A DNA stretch of 6,057 nt. Source: Hellea sp. (GTDB lineage Bacteria > Pseudomonadota > Alphaproteobacteria > Caulobacterales > Maricaulaceae). Where the stretch lies: positions 1,657 through 7,713 of the forward strand of contig JAHDEU010000090.1 of the NCBI GenBank assembly GCA_020628635.1. The letters run 5' to 3'. Shown here piece by piece: positions 5,477 to 6,057 of the stretch (within the stretch, counting starts at the first letter, position 1; the number at the start of each line of letters is the position of its first letter). Below the pieces are notes generated by a model. The model searched no databases, was not told the origin of the DNA, and worked only from the letters and a program-made list of their open reading frames with translations. Both the position numbers and the translations under genes were made by a program.

Positions 5477-6057
5477 ATGAACGCGCACACTCCCATTCAG
5501 ATTGCAGCAGCCGAACCGCTGGAGCTGCCGCGCATTCCGCGCCGCTGGGGCAAGGCGATGCACCACTTCCGCAAGCTCATCGCGGACAAGGAGGACACGT
5601 CGCAGGTCTTCCACATCACCAACAATCTCAACGGCACGGACCTCTGGAAGTCCTATAACGAGTTCATCGCAACGCCGGAGGGCCAGGCCCGCTTCGCCCA
5701 GCACCGTAGCCTTCCCGCCATTCTCGACGATCGCGAACTGCTGGGCGCGATGCCGGACGGCTCGCTGGCCGCCGCCTATATCGACTTCATGGACAGCCAG
5801 GGCCTGACCGCGCAGGGCTTGGTCGACGAGTTCGACACCTTCGCCAGGGATGTGGACACGATCGACTCGCGCCCGCCGGAATTCCGCTGGTACAACAACC
5901 GCCTGCGCGACACGCATGACATGCTGCACGTGCTGACCGGCTATAGCCGCGACGCGCTCGGCGAGACCTGCGTGCTGGCCTATAGCTACCAGCAGCACCG
6001 CGGCCTCGGCATCCAGTTCATCGCCTATATGGGCGCGCTGGAGGTCCGCCGCTGGGC
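5477..6057 (+). CDS. coq4: COQ4-family ubiquinone biosynthesis protein, 3' truncated by window
   Basis: COQ4 proteins take part in ubiquinone biosynthesis; in eukaryotes COQ4 has been tied to oxidative removal of the C1 carboxyl group and to scaffolding of the enzyme complex. In the 193 whole residues seen here, the diagnostic zinc motif HDxxH-x11-E is intact: His147, Asp148, His151 and Glu163 in THDMLHVLTGYSRDALGE. The N-terminal part shows other family features, including FRKLIADKEDTSQVFHI and the block FRWYNNRLRD just before the motif. The ATG at 5477 follows a 37 bp gap after the GST gene and has no Shine-Dalgarno. A N-terminal extension of about 25 residues precedes the first conserved helix. 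The remaining C-terminus lies outside the window. Family membership is firm; the precise step in a bacterium is inferred. Confidence 0.9.
   Translation, partial: MNAHTPIQIAAAEPLELPRIPRRWGKAMHHFRKLIADKEDTSQVFHITNNLNGTDLWKSYNEFIATPEGQARFAQHRSLPAILDDRELLGAMPDGSLAAAYIDFMDSQGLTAQGLVDEFDTFARDVDTIDSRPPEFRWYNNRLRDTHDMLHVLTGYSRDALGETCVLAYSYQQHRGLGIQFIAYMGALEVRRW

Noticed and set aside
5357..5998. 213-codon minus-strand open frame opposite the COQ4-family gene
   Set aside because: The + strand contains the intact HDxxH-x11-E motif; the antisense frame has no recognisable feature.
1..6057. Tandem GST duplication or a mobile island
   Set aside because: The two GSTs belong to different subgroups and share only fold-level similarity. 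No transposase, integrase, terminal repeat or tRNA attachment site is visible.

Overview
The window is dense, high-GC coding DNA (mostly around 63-66% GC, with one dip near 51%). It looks like a chromosomal stretch of an alphaproteobacterium. I infer this from three things: the codon bias, an M1 metallopeptidase directly followed by a DUF6702-type exported protein, and a COQ4-family ubiquinone protein. A Maricaulales/Caulobacterales-like host is plausible but cannot be proved from the sequence. I see no tRNA, rRNA, CRISPR array, insertion sequence, integrase or phage gene. No stretch lacks a gene for more than about 40 bases.

The left half (1-3136, + strand) reads as one compact run of genes. 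It begins with the C-terminal part of an M1 family metallopeptidase, cut by the window edge just after its HExxH motif. An exported DUF6702-like protein overlaps it by 11 bp. A GTT1-like glutathione S-transferase (GST) follows after 25 bp. Then come two small predicted membrane proteins of 77 and 36 residues, joined to their neighbours by overlapping stop and start codons, and a VOC (glyoxalase/dioxygenase fold) protein. The two small genes coincide with the GC dip.

The VOC gene ends tail to tail with a minus-strand unit, and both stops lie in the same CTAG (3133-3136). That unit (3133-4781) is a pirin-family cupin followed by an unrecognised exported protein with an outer-membrane-like C-terminus. 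The two are linked by a TTGA stop/start overlap. The pirin gene is divergent from a second, GTT2-like GST on the + strand, with only 28 bp between start codons. After a 37 bp gap comes a COQ4-family protein, cut by the right edge.

The shared theme, by inference only, is housekeeping and stress or redox metabolism: two GSTs, a pirin, a VOC protein and a quinone biosynthesis protein. I found no convincing new defence, mobile or biosynthetic system. The points most worth a second look are the two overlapping microproteins in the low-GC patch, the pirin/exported-protein pair, and the packed divergent and convergent gene junctions.
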